This document shows, piece by piece, positions 39,801 through 50,535 of a DNA stretch of 64,000 nt. Each line of letters starts with the position of its first letter. Position 1 is the stretch's first letter. This DNA comes from Neurospora intermedia (Eukaryota; Ascomycota; Sordariomycetes; Sordariales; Sordariaceae): assembly GCA_037102815.1 (NCBI GenBank), contig BTPP01000005.1, positions 2,542,001 through 2,606,000 on the forward strand, given 5' to 3'. The notes beneath the pieces were generated by a model that saw nothing but the letters and a program-made list of their open reading frames with translations, had not been told where the DNA came from and made no database searches. A program made the position numbers and the translations under genes.

Positions 39801-42800
39801 ATTCCGGTACATCTACGCCAACCCCATTGTTCAACCAGGAAGTAGCAGCGGCCGATTAAGGCCCGGCAGTATTCGTTGAAGCTAGGTGACTGGCGCTGAT
39901 TGGACGTGTACAGCTCGAACACACGCTTCATAAGCTTCTGAGGGAGTATCCAGCCTTCCAAAGGAACGGTCTTTCTCAACCCTGGAAGCAGTATACCCAT
40001 GTTGTCGATTTCACCCAGAGGCAACAGGGTGAACATGTCCTGCCAGAGGCGATCAAACACCTGAGCGTCCGACCCGGACACGATCTCAGGCGTGAGCATA
40101 ACTGAGTGAACAACATCCCAGAACGTACTCCGCGGAATACCGGCGCTTTCTAGAATTTGCATGAGAACAACCCAGCACACAGCAAGCACCTGATTCGGCC
40201 TAATACCGCGTTCTCGGAACGAAGGACGCTGTAGCTCTCCATAGAGAGTTCTAACATCTTCAAGTCCACAGCTCAGCGCTCCAGTGATAGCAATTTTACA
40301 AAGCTTAGTAAGAAGCCCTTCAAGCTTCATGCTTTGTATGGGGTCGTCGCCAGACGACTGTGCCATCATGTATACTGGAAGCATTGCTAGGGACAAGCGG
40401 GTAGCTATATCCAGAGCCGTCTTTCTGGTTTGCTCACGCAATGGCCGCCAGTCAAGCGCTTCGAACCGGCCAACAAAGCTCGCCATGACCTCCAACCACC
40501 TGGACACGAATGCCTTTTCTCCCATGTCATCCTGAACCCGAAGTGCATCAAAGACATACTCCAGAAGGTAGTTAGCTGCATCAATGGTTTGCCGAACTGC
40601 GAATTCCGCATCATCCTTACTTCCGGCTTCGAGCTGCTCCGCCACCCAGTCGACAAGTATACCAAGCTCTGACGAAACTTGATCATCCCACATACCCCAG
40701 TTCAGAGACTGCCCTTGAAATAGGAAAGACACGGCTGGCCTTGGTCGACGAATCTTCTCTGAGAACCCGGGCTCGACTGCCTTCTTCACATAGCCGCGTC
40801 CAATGATGGTGCTCTCATGGAAGAATGTACCATGATCAAGAGGGAACACCTCAAAGTGATGAGTATATTGCGTGCCATACGGCCCCAGCCCACAGAGTTT
40901 GTCAACGTCCTTTTGCTTGGCCTGTTCCTCAACTACGGCAAACGCGGTTGGTAATGGGTCATCTGCTCGAGTGTACTGCGGTGCTTCGACATCAACATGC
41001 TGAGGCGCTCGTCTCTTGCGATAACGGGACTTGTCGTTTGCGGCCTTGATCTTAGGAACAGCTGGTGCCACCTCGGTGACAGAATCGAACTGCCCTTCCA
41101 AAGCGAATGGTTCTGGCGATGCTGCTCTGCCATTGTCAAGAATAGGCTCCAAGCGATCAAGGCTCGGTGCGCTCTGGGCTTTTCGGGTTTGCCTAAATAG
41201 AGCATCAAGAGACCGCTTCTTGTTCTTGAGCCGTTTCTGCGGATCCTCATTTATGCTCGTTTCCAGCTGTGCTTGTCGTATGACCGGACCGCGTTCATGA
41301 ATAGTAGTACGTGACGGCTGTCTGGACATTGACCCTGGCCCATCGGCGTTGTTTGTCACGGGTTTCCCCACGCTGGCTTTCTTGACAACCAGCTTTCGTG
41401 GAAGAAGTGAGGAAGGAAGCAGTTGAGTCGATGAAGGGTGGCGCTCTACATTGTTGGACACCTCCCCAAGGACTGCTCTAGTAGACTTCGGCTCAGGTTT
41501 CTTCCTTGGTGGCGCCGCAATTCGCGGCCGTGTCTTGCCAGATTTCCAGTCCCGAAGAGTAGAGAGTGCATCAATGTTATCTTGTCGGTTACCGAATCGG
41601 ATAGCCTTTTTGGTCGGACTGCTCTTTCCCAGATCCGACCTCTTCTTGACTGAGCGGGCTGCGATCTTGAGGAATTTTGGAGCATTAGGTTCAATGACGT
41701 CCAAGATACTGAGAAGTGGCGGAGTTGCTGCTCTCTTTCTGGAGCTTGGTTTCGTAGAGGCACCAGCCCTTGGTTTGCGGTAGGTTTTCACTGTGCCCTT
41801 GGCCGACGGCAATGAGCCAGAGCCACTCTTTGACCTAGAGAATGACTGAGTTATCTTTGGTTGTCGAGTGGCTTTACTACTACTCTTTGGCTTCTTTGCT
41901 CCCCGTGACAGACTGGGAGAACCGGCCCTCTTCCTTCGTCCAGCTAACATAGCATCGATGGAATCCTCTTCTATCATGAAGCCGTCATCGTCATTTTCTA
42001 GAGTTATGACCTGATGAGTAGGTTGTGTAGGGCTAGATCGACTAATTGGCGGTCTGTTTTGGGCTTGAGTTACCTCTTCTTCCGATTCACCGGCCAGGTC
42101 AAACGGGAACTGGGTCGCAGACAGTCTTTTTGGGGATGTTTGTTTTGGCAAAGCAACTCCTTTTCGATTGAGTCGATCTACTGGGGGCTCATGATCCTTT
42201 CTGGTATTGTGGCGAGCAGTGGGCCCATCTTTCTTGTGGTCCAGTCGCAGCCATGATGCTGGCAGTACACCACGAATTTTCCGACTAGTCTCGCGAATCA
42301 CATCCGACTCACTGTCTGAGTGATGTGACGAAGCCAAAGATTCCATATCACTCTCTTCATGCGCAGGACTGTCGCTATCATCTCTAATAAAGATGGGTGA
42401 TCCGACCGGTTCTTGACGTGATTCGACGGGCTGTACAGGTTCTGCACGAGGGGCCGAAGGGGATCTTGTCAGCCTCCGAAGGTCCGGCCGTTGCGCAATC
42501 CCCAGATCCTGTGATGACTCGACAAGCGCCCGTGGCGTAGTTGGGGATGGTGAGAGATCCCATATCGATACTGGCGGTATCCTGAAACGTCCAATCGGAG
42601 AAGCAGTTAGTGGCGACTTGGATGTAGTCCGTTGTTTCTTGCGCTGCGCTGACAGCAGACTCGAGCTTTGTCGCTTGAGGGTTTTTTTATGTGCCTCGGA
42701 AGGTCTGGATAGGAGACTGTCTAAATCGGGGAACTCTTCCGCATCGGATAGGGCCGTAATGTCCGTCTGGTTACCACTATTTAACACGCTACTAGCACGC

Positions 42801-43852
42801 AAATGGCGAGCGGGAGACGACGTCTTTAGCGGCGAAGGCGATAGGGCCAACTCATCGTCGTCATCCCAAAGAATTGGCCCGCTCTCTTCTGTGACCTGTG
42901 TAGGCTCACCGCGAGTTGTCTCTTGGCTCTCTTCACCGACGAAATCCTGCTCTTGTGAGTCCTCTTCATGAGCCTTCCTTTTACGTTGAGAATCTTCCAA
43001 GACCACTTTGATAGGTTTGATGCCATGCGACTTCATAACTTTTGCGTACCGAACATTTTCCAGGAGATATGGATGTTGTTGGATAGGCTTCCGGGGGCGG
43101 AGCGAGCGTCGTCCTGTCCTCTGACCATCATCTTCTATATCATCCAGCGTAGAACCATCACTTCGGGGCTGATCGGATCTAGCTTGCGAGACTCGGCGTG
43201 ATCTGGGTGAAATCGTACCGTCCAAGGAGGGTGACGAAGGGGTTGTAGTAGGGTCCTCCCTGGCTGGACTCTTGGGTATATCTTCCTTCACGTATGCTTC
43301 CCTCCCAGGAATTGTCTGCGGGATCCTAACCTCCAGAACCGGCAAGTCGGCGTTTGTTGCATCTTGGGATTGAGATAGAGAGGATAACGACCAAATGTCG
43401 CTTTTCGCAGGAGAGAGCGGAGAGTCTTCCGAGTCATCGGGCTTTTCGCTTGGTACAGGGCTCGCTTTGCGCGGAGGTTCGTTCACGGGCTGAGGAGCTG
43501 GAGTTGGCTTGGCCGAGTTTCGTGTAATTGGAGAGCTTGGGATATCCCAAATATCGTCTACAGCCGGCTTTGGCTTTTCCAAGTGTTGAGGCTCGTCGTC
43601 CTGGGGCGCTTGTAGGATGTCGACATCTTCCGTCGCAGAGCTTTTCTCCTCTTCGCTTGGCGGAATATCATGTTCCTTCCCAGCGTTTCCAGCGGAACTG
43701 ACAACTGCGCTTTCGGGAAGCTTGATACTTGGCGACTCGGCCTCGGTAATGATTTGGTCTAGATTGTCGATATCGATATCATCGTCGTCGAAGCTGCTGT
43801 CGTCGTCCTCGTCCGAACCCGGCACCTCGCCCAATTCCCTCCAATTCTTCAT
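36884..43852 (-). CDS. mus7: Mus7/Mms22 family DNA repair protein
   Basis: Single exon of 2322 residues, the longest frame in the window. Mus7 (fission yeast) and Mms22 (budding yeast) act with a Rtt101-type cullin ubiquitin ligase to protect and restart damaged replication forks. The first about 950 residues are disordered, rich in Ser, Pro, acidic and basic patches, with TPRALVESSQDLGIA and many SP/TP sites as expected for checkpoint phosphorylation. The conserved family region starts near residue 985 with LCGLGPYGTQYTHHFEVFPL, HGTFFHESTIIGRGYVKKA, and continues as an all-helical repeat region to the end (for example SVMLTPEIVSGSDAQVFDRL). Length is similar to other filamentous fungal members. 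The start MKNWRELGEVPGSDEDDDSS is the first Met of the frame. The absence of introns over 7 kb is notable but fits the continuous frame. Confidence 0.88.
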   Translation of the reverse strand: MKNWRELGEVPGSDEDDDSSFDDDDIDIDNLDQIITEAESPSIKLPESAVVSSAGNAGKEHDIPPSEEEKSSATEDVDILQAPQDDEPQHLEKPKPAVDDIWDIPSSPITRNSAKPTPAPQPVNEPPRKASPVPSEKPDDSEDSPLSPAKSDIWSLSSLSQSQDATNADLPVLEVRIPQTIPGREAYVKEDIPKSPAREDPTTTPSSPSLDGTISPRSRRVSQARSDQPRSDGSTLDDIEDDGQRTGRRSLRPRKPIQQHPYLLENVRYAKVMKSHGIKPIKVVLEDSQRKRKAHEEDSQEQDFVGEESQETTRGEPTQVTEESGPILWDDDDELALSPSPLKTSSPARHLRASSVLNSGNQTDITALSDAEEFPDLDSLLSRPSEAHKKTLKRQSSSLLSAQRKKQRTTSKSPLTASPIGRFRIPPVSIWDLSPSPTTPRALVESSQDLGIAQRPDLRRLTRSPSAPRAEPVQPVESRQEPVGSPIFIRDDSDSPAHEESDMESLASSHHSDSESDVIRETSRKIRGVLPASWLRLDHKKDGPTARHNTRKDHEPPVDRLNRKGVALPKQTSPKRLSATQFPFDLAGESEEEVTQAQNRPPISRSSPTQPTHQVITLENDDDGFMIEEDSIDAMLAGRRKRAGSPSLSRGAKKPKSSSKATRQPKITQSFSRSKSGSGSLPSAKGTVKTYRKPRAGASTKPSSRKRAATPPLLSILDVIEPNAPKFLKIAARSVKKRSDLGKSSPTKKAIRFGNRQDNIDALSTLRDWKSGKTRPRIAAPPRKKPEPKSTRAVLGEVSNNVERHPSSTQLLPSSLLPRKLVVKKASVGKPVTNNADGPGSMSRQPSRTTIHERGPVIRQAQLETSINEDPQKRLKNKKRSLDALFRQTRKAQSAPSLDRLEPILDNGRAASPEPFALEGQFDSVTEVAPAVPKIKAANDKSRYRKRRAPQHVDVEAPQYTRADDPLPTAFAVVEEQAKQKDVDKLCGLGPYGTQYTHHFEVFPLDHGTFFHESTIIGRGYVKKAVEPGFSEKIRRPRPAVSFLFQGQSLNWGMWDDQVSSELGILVDWVAEQLEAGSKDDAEFAVRQTIDAANYLLEYVFDALRVQDDMGEKAFVSRWLEVMASFVGRFEALDWRPLREQTRKTALDIATRLSLAMLPVYMMAQSSGDDPIQSMKLEGLLTKLCKIAITGALSCGLEDVRTLYGELQRPSFRERGIRPNQVLAVCWVVLMQILESAGIPRSTFWDVVHSVMLTPEIVSGSDAQVFDRLWQDMFTLLPLGEIDNMGILLPGLRKTVPLEGWILPQKLMKRVFELYTSNQRQSPSFNEYCRALIGRCYFLVEQWGWRRCTGIIGTTFDFFGSQNLCHLRNEQVYKSPRFLEELANNPSLAIDPEDRCFHIFIKLLALAIQHLRQLGRTKDIRNLVTRTLPNHDRQYLKEDTIHERDLAALRNHHDLLCTLFWAAPPDLRPRVDLIERLITPSNAHKEACLINIRAWSQLARLVVSNGEGGAAFRPFITWRNNVFNQILDQYMSAESDIEQQFRALSAENMRSIDAAWREELITNNKATALDILHASARASLDVLKQAKTLEAAIYTLNVTQLQKMCTTLHFGSPGFDWGILNVALDTHAHFLGWIEKSSEEQYSSNDSSAEIDPRQLDDAILLLQEKLTKEFFWMARELLALPLKTLTTFGKQTEQVACTEKTVTLAAKLAARFIQERVTQVLPYFQPGKYGLFPDIPKNMSGPERRWLPLFIATLVNKNVFDFKDIETNILSLWVQCIIKPMRFLGYETYLAEVLQQRGLPFLAEADVSAGMTPDYNIHLDLFSRAIHYMRKALRGGATTSAPGATPSASTAGSSSAQSVRRQREEFSHTLQLAMTNIRKDLSLLRSLALADPTASSTEEHQDYVAFTHGLISLIKSHGVGIVVVDSFFLTPSDSYSPPLQDPQLHTAGIMAYGVRLSEKDVPAASQLFWYLFNNFKVALANDGLKEERGILERALGDDKVTGGKEFMTFMLEVMLPVVVRVAGRVDEHDREGEFGSVLLECYAGAVVGVLTRSCVPRELRGEDVEVHVVEVLRSVVWWCEEMWRKRERGTEAVKRRDLALLNQLVGLCVALQPSIIPAVMTIGSNKKKEQTKQREEKVKALVNMVEVVSKLFDGVRECIRRFLFSETEDWTDVAERPGVETWAGFIRVECLLKGLPPTPSSQQARVNPRMQGHVTAIVKDMSNNWITSDGRVTTRFTAAGGPARVPGQHQQQQRLSSSTQSTTGATPARSQGTGYTVRDREELLWDLYARLGEWRLGEGSDDRRGYRMERKRLWDDEMFMF

Positions 43853-44389
43853 GACTTTTGCTGTTCATGTCGTCGAGGACATTCTTTTGCCCTTCGTATC
43901 TCGTTCGAAAGGCAACTCGGCGTGGGCCGTTGACATGGAAACCTGAATGTAGGAGGCGAATGGCTGGTCGTCCGGGCAGGCAACGTGCAGTGCTTTCAAG
44001 GTTGAGACGCGTTCACAAACACTGGGAGACGCGCCGTCGGAGAGAATGTGGTCTGTGCGCTAGCTGTGTTTAATGATTTCCAATTGCCTCCGCGTCATTG
44101 CTTGCATGCACTGGACCGGGGTTAAACAGACAGTGCACATGGGCATCCGGCCGGGCGGCGGGATGGAGCTGTGCAGATTGCGCTACAGTATTGTACGGTA
44201 CAGTACTTACAGTAAGTACCGCTGTTGCCGTTTACAGCAACGGACCCGGCGAAACGCTGAAGTGTTCTCGAAATTGACTGAAGGTCCAGATCGAATATAT
44301 CGAACTAAGCTGATATTCAATCCGGTCAACTGAGTGGCGATCATCAACCAAGTCATAAAAGTCAACAACAACAGCAACAAAAAGTCAAG
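43853..44389. promoter_or_regulatory. Divergent promoter, Mus7/Mms22 and small membrane protein
   Basis: 537 bases between divergent genes. A TACAGTA-rich palindromic patch lies near 44184-44214. No gene seen. Confidence 0.5.
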
Positions 44390-44700
44390 ATGCTCAACGG
44401 CAAAAAGATCATTACCATTGGTTTAGTAGTAACCTTTGGCATCGTAAATGGTCCGGGCTCTGATATTGCATATGCTTGTAATTGGAAGAATGAAATCTGA
44501 CATTTCTGCAGGATACTACACATTTGCCCCCAGTCTCCGGGCGGAGAAGGAGAAGCGTGAAGGCCTAAACCTTGGGTGAGAAGATGAGCTTAGAAACACC
44601 AAGGTGTCGTCAAGACTGGATAGACTAACATGACAACAGTCCCCCGGCCAAGCCCTCTCCATATGAGATTAAGAAGCAAGAGTGGGAGAAGAGGGAATGA
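44390..44700 (+). CDS. Small single-span membrane protein, three exons
   Basis: Exons 44390-44450, 44512-44575 and 44640-44700 give 61 residues. Residues about 6-25 are a hydrophobic segment (IITIGLVVTFGIVNGYYTFA) after a short basic start, then a charged tail (LRAEKEKREG, PYEIKKQEWEKRE). Size and layout fit a small mitochondrial inner-membrane or assembly protein, but I do not recognise the family. The second intron is standard (GTGAGA, CTAAC, CAG). The first uses a poor donor (GTCCGG); this is the only choice that keeps the frame with the TCTGCAG acceptor, since the nearby GTAAAT donor leads to a stop. Sequence upstream is A-rich (AACAACAGCAACAAAAAG), as in many fungal leaders. Confidence 0.6.
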
Positions 44701-45643
44701 GATAGGATGTTAGCATGGACTAGAGAAATAAATAGGTTTCGTTACCATGAGTCGATGAAAGCATGAGTTATATATATAAAAGGGAAATGTCGGTCCATAG
44801 CTGTTCCTCTTCTTGTTTACTCCAAACTCATGACTGCAGTTCATTTAAGACGAAGCATCCAAGGCTTCATTTCCGTTCTGCCGGGTTTACTGGACTCATT
44901 GCGAATACCATAAAATATCCTTTTGCAAGGCTTTAATCTGTTTAAAGGCCCTGTCGTGTCTCCCACTCCGGACAAGCAAACAATAAACTTTGTGAGACAT
45001 TCGTTGACGATGTTGAGGGCAACGTCACATCTGGCATGTGAGTTCCGTTTTTCAGCTGCCAGAATCGAATCGTCGTCATCCAAAAGTCAACAATGAACAA
45101 TACAGACACTCGGCCCCAAGGACAAAACGTCCATGGTGTGGAAACTTGAGGCGGTCTATGCCAGCTGTCAAGAGTGTGGAATTGCCAGGTGAGGGGCTCC
45201 GTTTCTGAGCGCCAGACACGCAAAAGCTGCCCGTCCACCACTTGCCAGGCGGCCCTGGCCAGCCTGCCGTGAGTTGGCTCCCCCACCGGGAAGATACGGG
45301 GCCCCAAGCTAAACTGTGACAGTCTCGTAGCGCTCTGGTTTGGGGGTGTTTTCACTGGCGGGCACTGCGTTCGGGGTGAGCAAAGTGGGCATCAGGCCAT
45401 CCCAGGCATTCCTCGAGTTCCGAGCTGAGGCCGCATCCCCGTTTCGCCTACCTGCGAATCCCGTTCGCCCAAAAAAAAGCTCGTCCTTTGCATGACTTCA
45501 CTCCTCGCACAAAATCACCGTCGACGATCGAGCTCCAGGCCTCCGACCACGCACGCGGGCGACTCAATTGGATCCATCTCCACCCCCGACTTCGAATCCT
45601 CCTCGACTTCCTAATCTCTGTCAGCCGACAAACCGCCGCCACC
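44701..45643. other. Intergenic, promoter of cytochrome oxidase subunit V
   Basis: No frame with family resemblance. The right half is the promoter and leader of the gene at 45644. Confidence 0.55.
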
Positions 45644-46635
45644 ATGCTTCGCACTCCCACCGTCTCGGCCCTCGTGCGCAACGTCGCCGTTCGCGCCGCC
45701 AAGCCCACCATGGCCGTCCGCGCCGCTTCCACCATGCCCATCTCCAACCCCACGCTCGCCAACATTGAGAAGAGATGGGAGCAGATGCCCATGCAGGAGC
45801 AGGCCGAGCTCTGGATGGCTCTCCGCGACCGCATGAAGGGCAACTGGGCCGACCTTACCCTCCAGGAGAAGAAGGCTGGTAAGTGAGAGAAGTGGAAGGT
45901 TGAAGGTTGGCGAAATGCCGGGTGGAGCTCGACCGTCCCAGCTCCGAGCTAGTTGCATCACCAACGCCCGCCCTGAAGCTCCCCCCCCGTCACCCTCACT
46001 CTGCGACAGCCCCGAGCTTCAAACAAGCTTCACGAGCTCCCGGACAGCTTTGGGATCGTTGGGCGGAAATGGATTTTGCCGGCCTAGAGGTTATCGGTTG
46101 ATTGATGGGTGGTTGTTGCGGGAAGCTGGGATAAGGCTGAGTGAGGGAGTAATGGTGCGCTACATTGGAGGAGAAGAGGAGGGAAGCTCCGACGACAAAC
46201 CGCACCATGACAGCCATCAAAATCGTCTCAAGAGACACGCAGGCCCAGACCACAGAAAGACTGACATGTACTCTCTCTCAACGCAGCCTACTACATCGCC
46301 TTCGGTCCCCACGGCCCTCGCGCTCTCCCCCCTCCCGGCGAGCAGAAGAAGGTCTTGGCCTACACTGTCGCCGGTGTCTTCCTCTCTTTCGTCATCTTCG
46401 CTACCATGCGCTCCTTCGCCAAGCCCCCTCCTGCCACCATGACCAAGGAGTGGCAAGAGGCTACCAACGAGTTCCTCAAGGTGCGTCGGCTCATATCGGC
46501 TCTTTGTTGGAAAACAGATCAACTAACCCACATATCACCAACACACAGGCCCAGAAGTCCGACCCCCTCACTGGTCTCACCTCCGAAGGCTACAACGGCA
46601 AGGGCCACGTTCAGTCTCCCTCTGCCAGCGCATAA
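45644..46635 (+). CDS. cya-4: Cytochrome c oxidase subunit V (yeast Cox5, animal COX4)
   Basis: Exons 45644-45878, 46287-46480 and 46549-46635 give 171 residues. The protein is a nuclear-encoded subunit of respiratory complex IV in the mitochondrial inner membrane. Residues 1-30 are a presequence (MLRTPTVSALVRNVAVRAAK). The matrix part has NIEKRWEQMPMQEQAELW and AYYIAFGPHGPRALPPPGE, a signature of the fungal subunit; the membrane span is VLAYTVAGVFLSFVIFATM at about 102-120, followed by the short intermembrane tail. The first intron is long for this window (408 bases), which is common for regulated Neurospora respiratory genes; the second is 68 bases with CTAAC. Introns are phase 1 and phase 0. 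The ATG in CACCATG is the first in frame. Neurospora mutants of this subunit are called cya-4; I use the symbol on that basis. Confidence 0.9.
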
Positions 46636-49600
46636 GTTACGCATACTTTTATTGGTGCTCAGGGGTAGAATCATCCCTCGTTCTCTCGGATATCGGCCAT
46701 GTCAAACGAGTCTGTGAGGACCGGGGGAAAGGACAGTGGTGGCATTGGAATGCTTTGGGGCGCTTAACACTTGGGTTGGTGTGTAAATACTGTACAGCTG
46801 ACAATGCATTATCATTTCCTTTAGCCGGCGCGTTCGTTTGTTGTCCGGTGTAAATGGGGGTCATGGGGGTTTGGGGAGATATGGAACTTGGTAGAGAGGA
46901 GTGAGCGGATGGGGATAGCTAGATTCAGGCAGTGAGGCCAAACTCCTGGATATCAAGATGAAACGAGGTATTTGAGGATTTTAGAGGAGTAGCATCGTCA
47001 CACGCGGAAAAAAGCTTCCGAGCTTTTAAAGTCTCCAGCACCTTTTCAGGATGACGTCTCTTTATCCCTGCCAGGTGTTTCGCTACTAGTAAGAAATGAC
47101 ACTGTTTGTTTGTTTGTTTACTTGACATGGCCGAAAAAAGGGGTAAGCTACCCTGCTCCCAGCACCCAGCCGTATCTCGGTAGTCCGTACTTCGGATCAG
47201 AGTTACGGGCGATGAGATCAAAAGCATTCACATCCGGGCCTTCGGGACGAGGACGCCACTCATAGTCCTGCCTCATCCAGATGCTCTCTCTTCGTTCAGA
47301 TGTCTTTGCCCGCTGCGGCTGTCCCCTCGTGACCAACCCTCATCCAATTTGCTGGATTTATTTCAGACTGCGTGCGGGGCTGCATCTCTCTACGGGCTCT
47401 TCCTCCTGGCAGACATCCCATTCAATCCATCTTTCCAGTGCCTCCCCAGTTCACCTTGCTCCTCTACCTGCTTTCTGTTCATTCCTCCTTTTGTATGCCA
47501 GTCTTCATCATGCCTCGGATGTGTTTGATGCGCTACACAACAGCCCATCTCGGGGTCAGAACACACTTGTCTGTGTACGGGATCTTCTCATATCTCCTAA
47601 GAAAATACCCATCCTCAATCCGACTACGAAGTCGTTCAGCTCCTGGACTGCCTCTCAAGTGTTATAAGACAAGATCACACGCCGCTCAGCTGCTGGCGGC
47701 CATGACAGAGGGACATATCAGCTCCTTTCTAGGTGCTACATCAAGTGAACGTTCTACACACAACTTGACCTCCCAGACTTCGACAGATATCACGAGTCCA
47801 GCCACTTCGCGCAGTATCTAAGTAGGCATTCGGATGAACCCAACATGGCGAAAGTCGATCCAAGCGGACGTGTGATCTATTGCATGATCGAAGTCATCGC
47901 CGTCCGAACAACCGTCATCGCCATGGAGCTGACTCTCGATGTCGACCCAAACGAACTCCCTCAGTCCTCCGTCGCTCACCTGGCCCGGTGTTGGGTTATA
48001 CATACCTAGATCCAGCCGGTGGGTGGGTTTTCCCCCACAATTTATGTCTGTCATGCAAAGGATGGAACCCCGCAACATCATTGTGCACGGGTGTTTTGTG
48101 CATGTCGCATGAATAAGTAGGCATAAGCCAGGAAAAGGCATACATAAGCCAGGAACAAGAAGGGGAAATGGACAGGAGAAGAATTTCTTGCGCGATCAGC
48201 TGAATGAATATCAACGACCATCTATTCATATCCAGACTCTCTACCTATCCAGCCACCTAATCCTTCGAGGAGGTAAAGCCCAACCTCAACCCAAGATGGA
48301 TACCGAAATGGAGCAGAGAGAGTCGAGAGGGTGTCACATGATGGAAAATCATAATTTGAGGGGGCGTTCTAGAATTCAATCAATATCCATCGTAGGATCC
48401 TACAATACAGGCAAGATACTCCGAGCAACCGGAAAGCTCGTAACGACGTTCTGGGCAGGCCGGGAGCTGAGGAGCCGCATAGATTAATAGAAGTGGGGTC
48501 AAGTTTGGCATTAGAGACAGTCAGACTGTCATTGGAAAGGAAGGGCAAAGCGAGCTCCCTTCGGGCGGCAGCAGCAGCAGCAGCAGCAGTAACAGCAGAT
48601 GATGATGAGTGAGGGATCTCCTCGAGCTTCTATTCTCTTTTATCACAGTCCAGTCCTTTTTTTCATCAGCTCCGATTCATATGAACTCACGCCTCACTAT
48701 TGGCGGATAATAAAGGCTGATTATGTACTGTACTGTATGTATGTGAGTTTTTGCGGGTGGCATCATTCGACGTTGAGGTCTGTCTGCGAGGACGCGGGTT
48801 ACTGGAATAGGAAAAGAGCCGAAAAGCTGACGGGAGGTTTTGAAGAAGCCGTTGCCCGCTAGGCTCTGAGAGGCAAAGCCGGGGAAGGGACAAGAAAAGG
48901 AGGGGGCGGCGTGGTGCAGTTGGAAGCTCTGAATGGAATGGGGGGTCCGAAACTCGGGGGGCCAGACTTGCCCGTGGCGGGGCCATGAACAGGATCATTT
49001 GAATACAAGCGGGCGGGTAAGGTCAGGGTGTAGCTCTAGCTTCAGGGGATTTGTACACCAAGGCCGCGTGAGGGGGACGACGCATTTAGCTCCATGCTGG
49101 TAACACAGTTGAGTGACAGGTGCATCAAGTACCACTGTTAATGCAGTGAGGGCAATTGGGTGTTGTCTCAGTCACTGTTTCGCGGGGCAGCTAACGAAAA
49201 TCACCGGCATGAATGAGGGGGGGACCTCGAGCTTGAACATGGAAGAATGTGAATTGCATCCCAAATTGGCTACTCTCGGGTCACATTTTGTTTTCCACAA
49301 TATTTCCTTGGACACGGTTTATGTTCAACCCTCCTTCGCAAACTGGGGGCATCAATGTGATCGATATGACTGAAGAATAAAAAAATAAAAAATAAAAAGT
49401 AAAAAAAAGAAGAAGAAAAAGCTGCGTTGTCAGTTACAGGCACAGGATTCATCCGAAGACCGAGAAGATGATAGAAATATCAAAAGAATGTCTGCTTCTC
49501 AATCCCGATTTTGGTCGGTTCTCCAGATTCAGATTCCATCTCTTTCGGGTATCATCCCATTTCGCTATTCAATAGTTCGTCCAGTCTTACACAGCCCCTC

Positions 49601-50535
49601 TCACCAACAAAGTGTCAACCAACATAGAAGATTCCGTTCCGAATATCCGTACCTAGTTACTCGAGACGGAACAACAGACACAACAAAGAAACTTGACAAA
49701 GCAAGCAACCAGTTTGGGGGCAACAACTCAACAAGGCTCTTCGCTGTCAAGAGACACCTCGCTCTTTGGGTTAACGCGAGCTTCCAAAGTCTATGACAAC
49801 ACGCTTTACAGGTTGGTGATTTCTCTTCTCTTTGAGCAAGACTTTTTGCAACACATGTTCCATGCGGAGGACTGGACTGTCCAACAAGACAACTGGGAGT
49901 GCACATCGCCAGCGGTGTAATCGTCGGTGTGTCTCCACGCCCCCGCGTGTACCTGACCTGCTGAATTCTGGATGTCTGTCCGCTGACCAGTCCAGTGGCT
50001 AGACAAGCAGCGAGGGGGAACTAACAGAGTAGAGATCTCCGACTCATCTCCAGCAACATTGGGCCTAATTGCGTAGTTCCCATCGCGATCGGCCAGAGCC
50101 AAGACAAAACACGTCCGACTCGTTCTTGGGTCAAACCAGGAGAGCCGGATCAACATCCTACCCCTCGTTTCTTATTTTGGGACTCAGCTTGAAAAATAAA
50201 AACCAGAGACCGAGCTCTTTGTGTGTGTGTCTTTTTCTTCTTCCCTCTCTCTGTCTCTGCAAAAAGGAAGTCTCGACTCTTCCTGACAACTTCAACAACC
50301 AACCGCCAATACTTCGGTTGCGTCATCGGTGGATACCCCTGTCTCGACAACACCACCGTCGCATTCTCCCTCCTACACACACCTGACTAGTCAGTCAGTC
50401 AGTCAGTCTGCCGCCTCCTACCCGTGCGACGACTTCGCGCCCCCTCGACAAAACTTTTCTCTTCTTTTCCTCTTCGTTTCGGCGTAGTTAAACACCTAAT
50501 CATCTTTTTACTATATTTTTAATCTACCACCCAAA
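46636..50535. other. Long intergenic region, no gene supported
   Basis: 3.9 kb with two overlapping plus-strand open frames (47281-47667 and 47372-47821) that resemble nothing and shadow each other. A CAG/CAA triplet run lies near 48569-48597. The right end is a T/C-rich leader of the gene at 50536, with a TCAG tetranucleotide run near 50391-50408. Confidence 0.5.

Noticed and set aside
47281-47821. Two overlapping open frames of 128 and 149 codons
   Set aside because: They overlap in different frames of the same strand, lack family resemblance and have no clear splice context.
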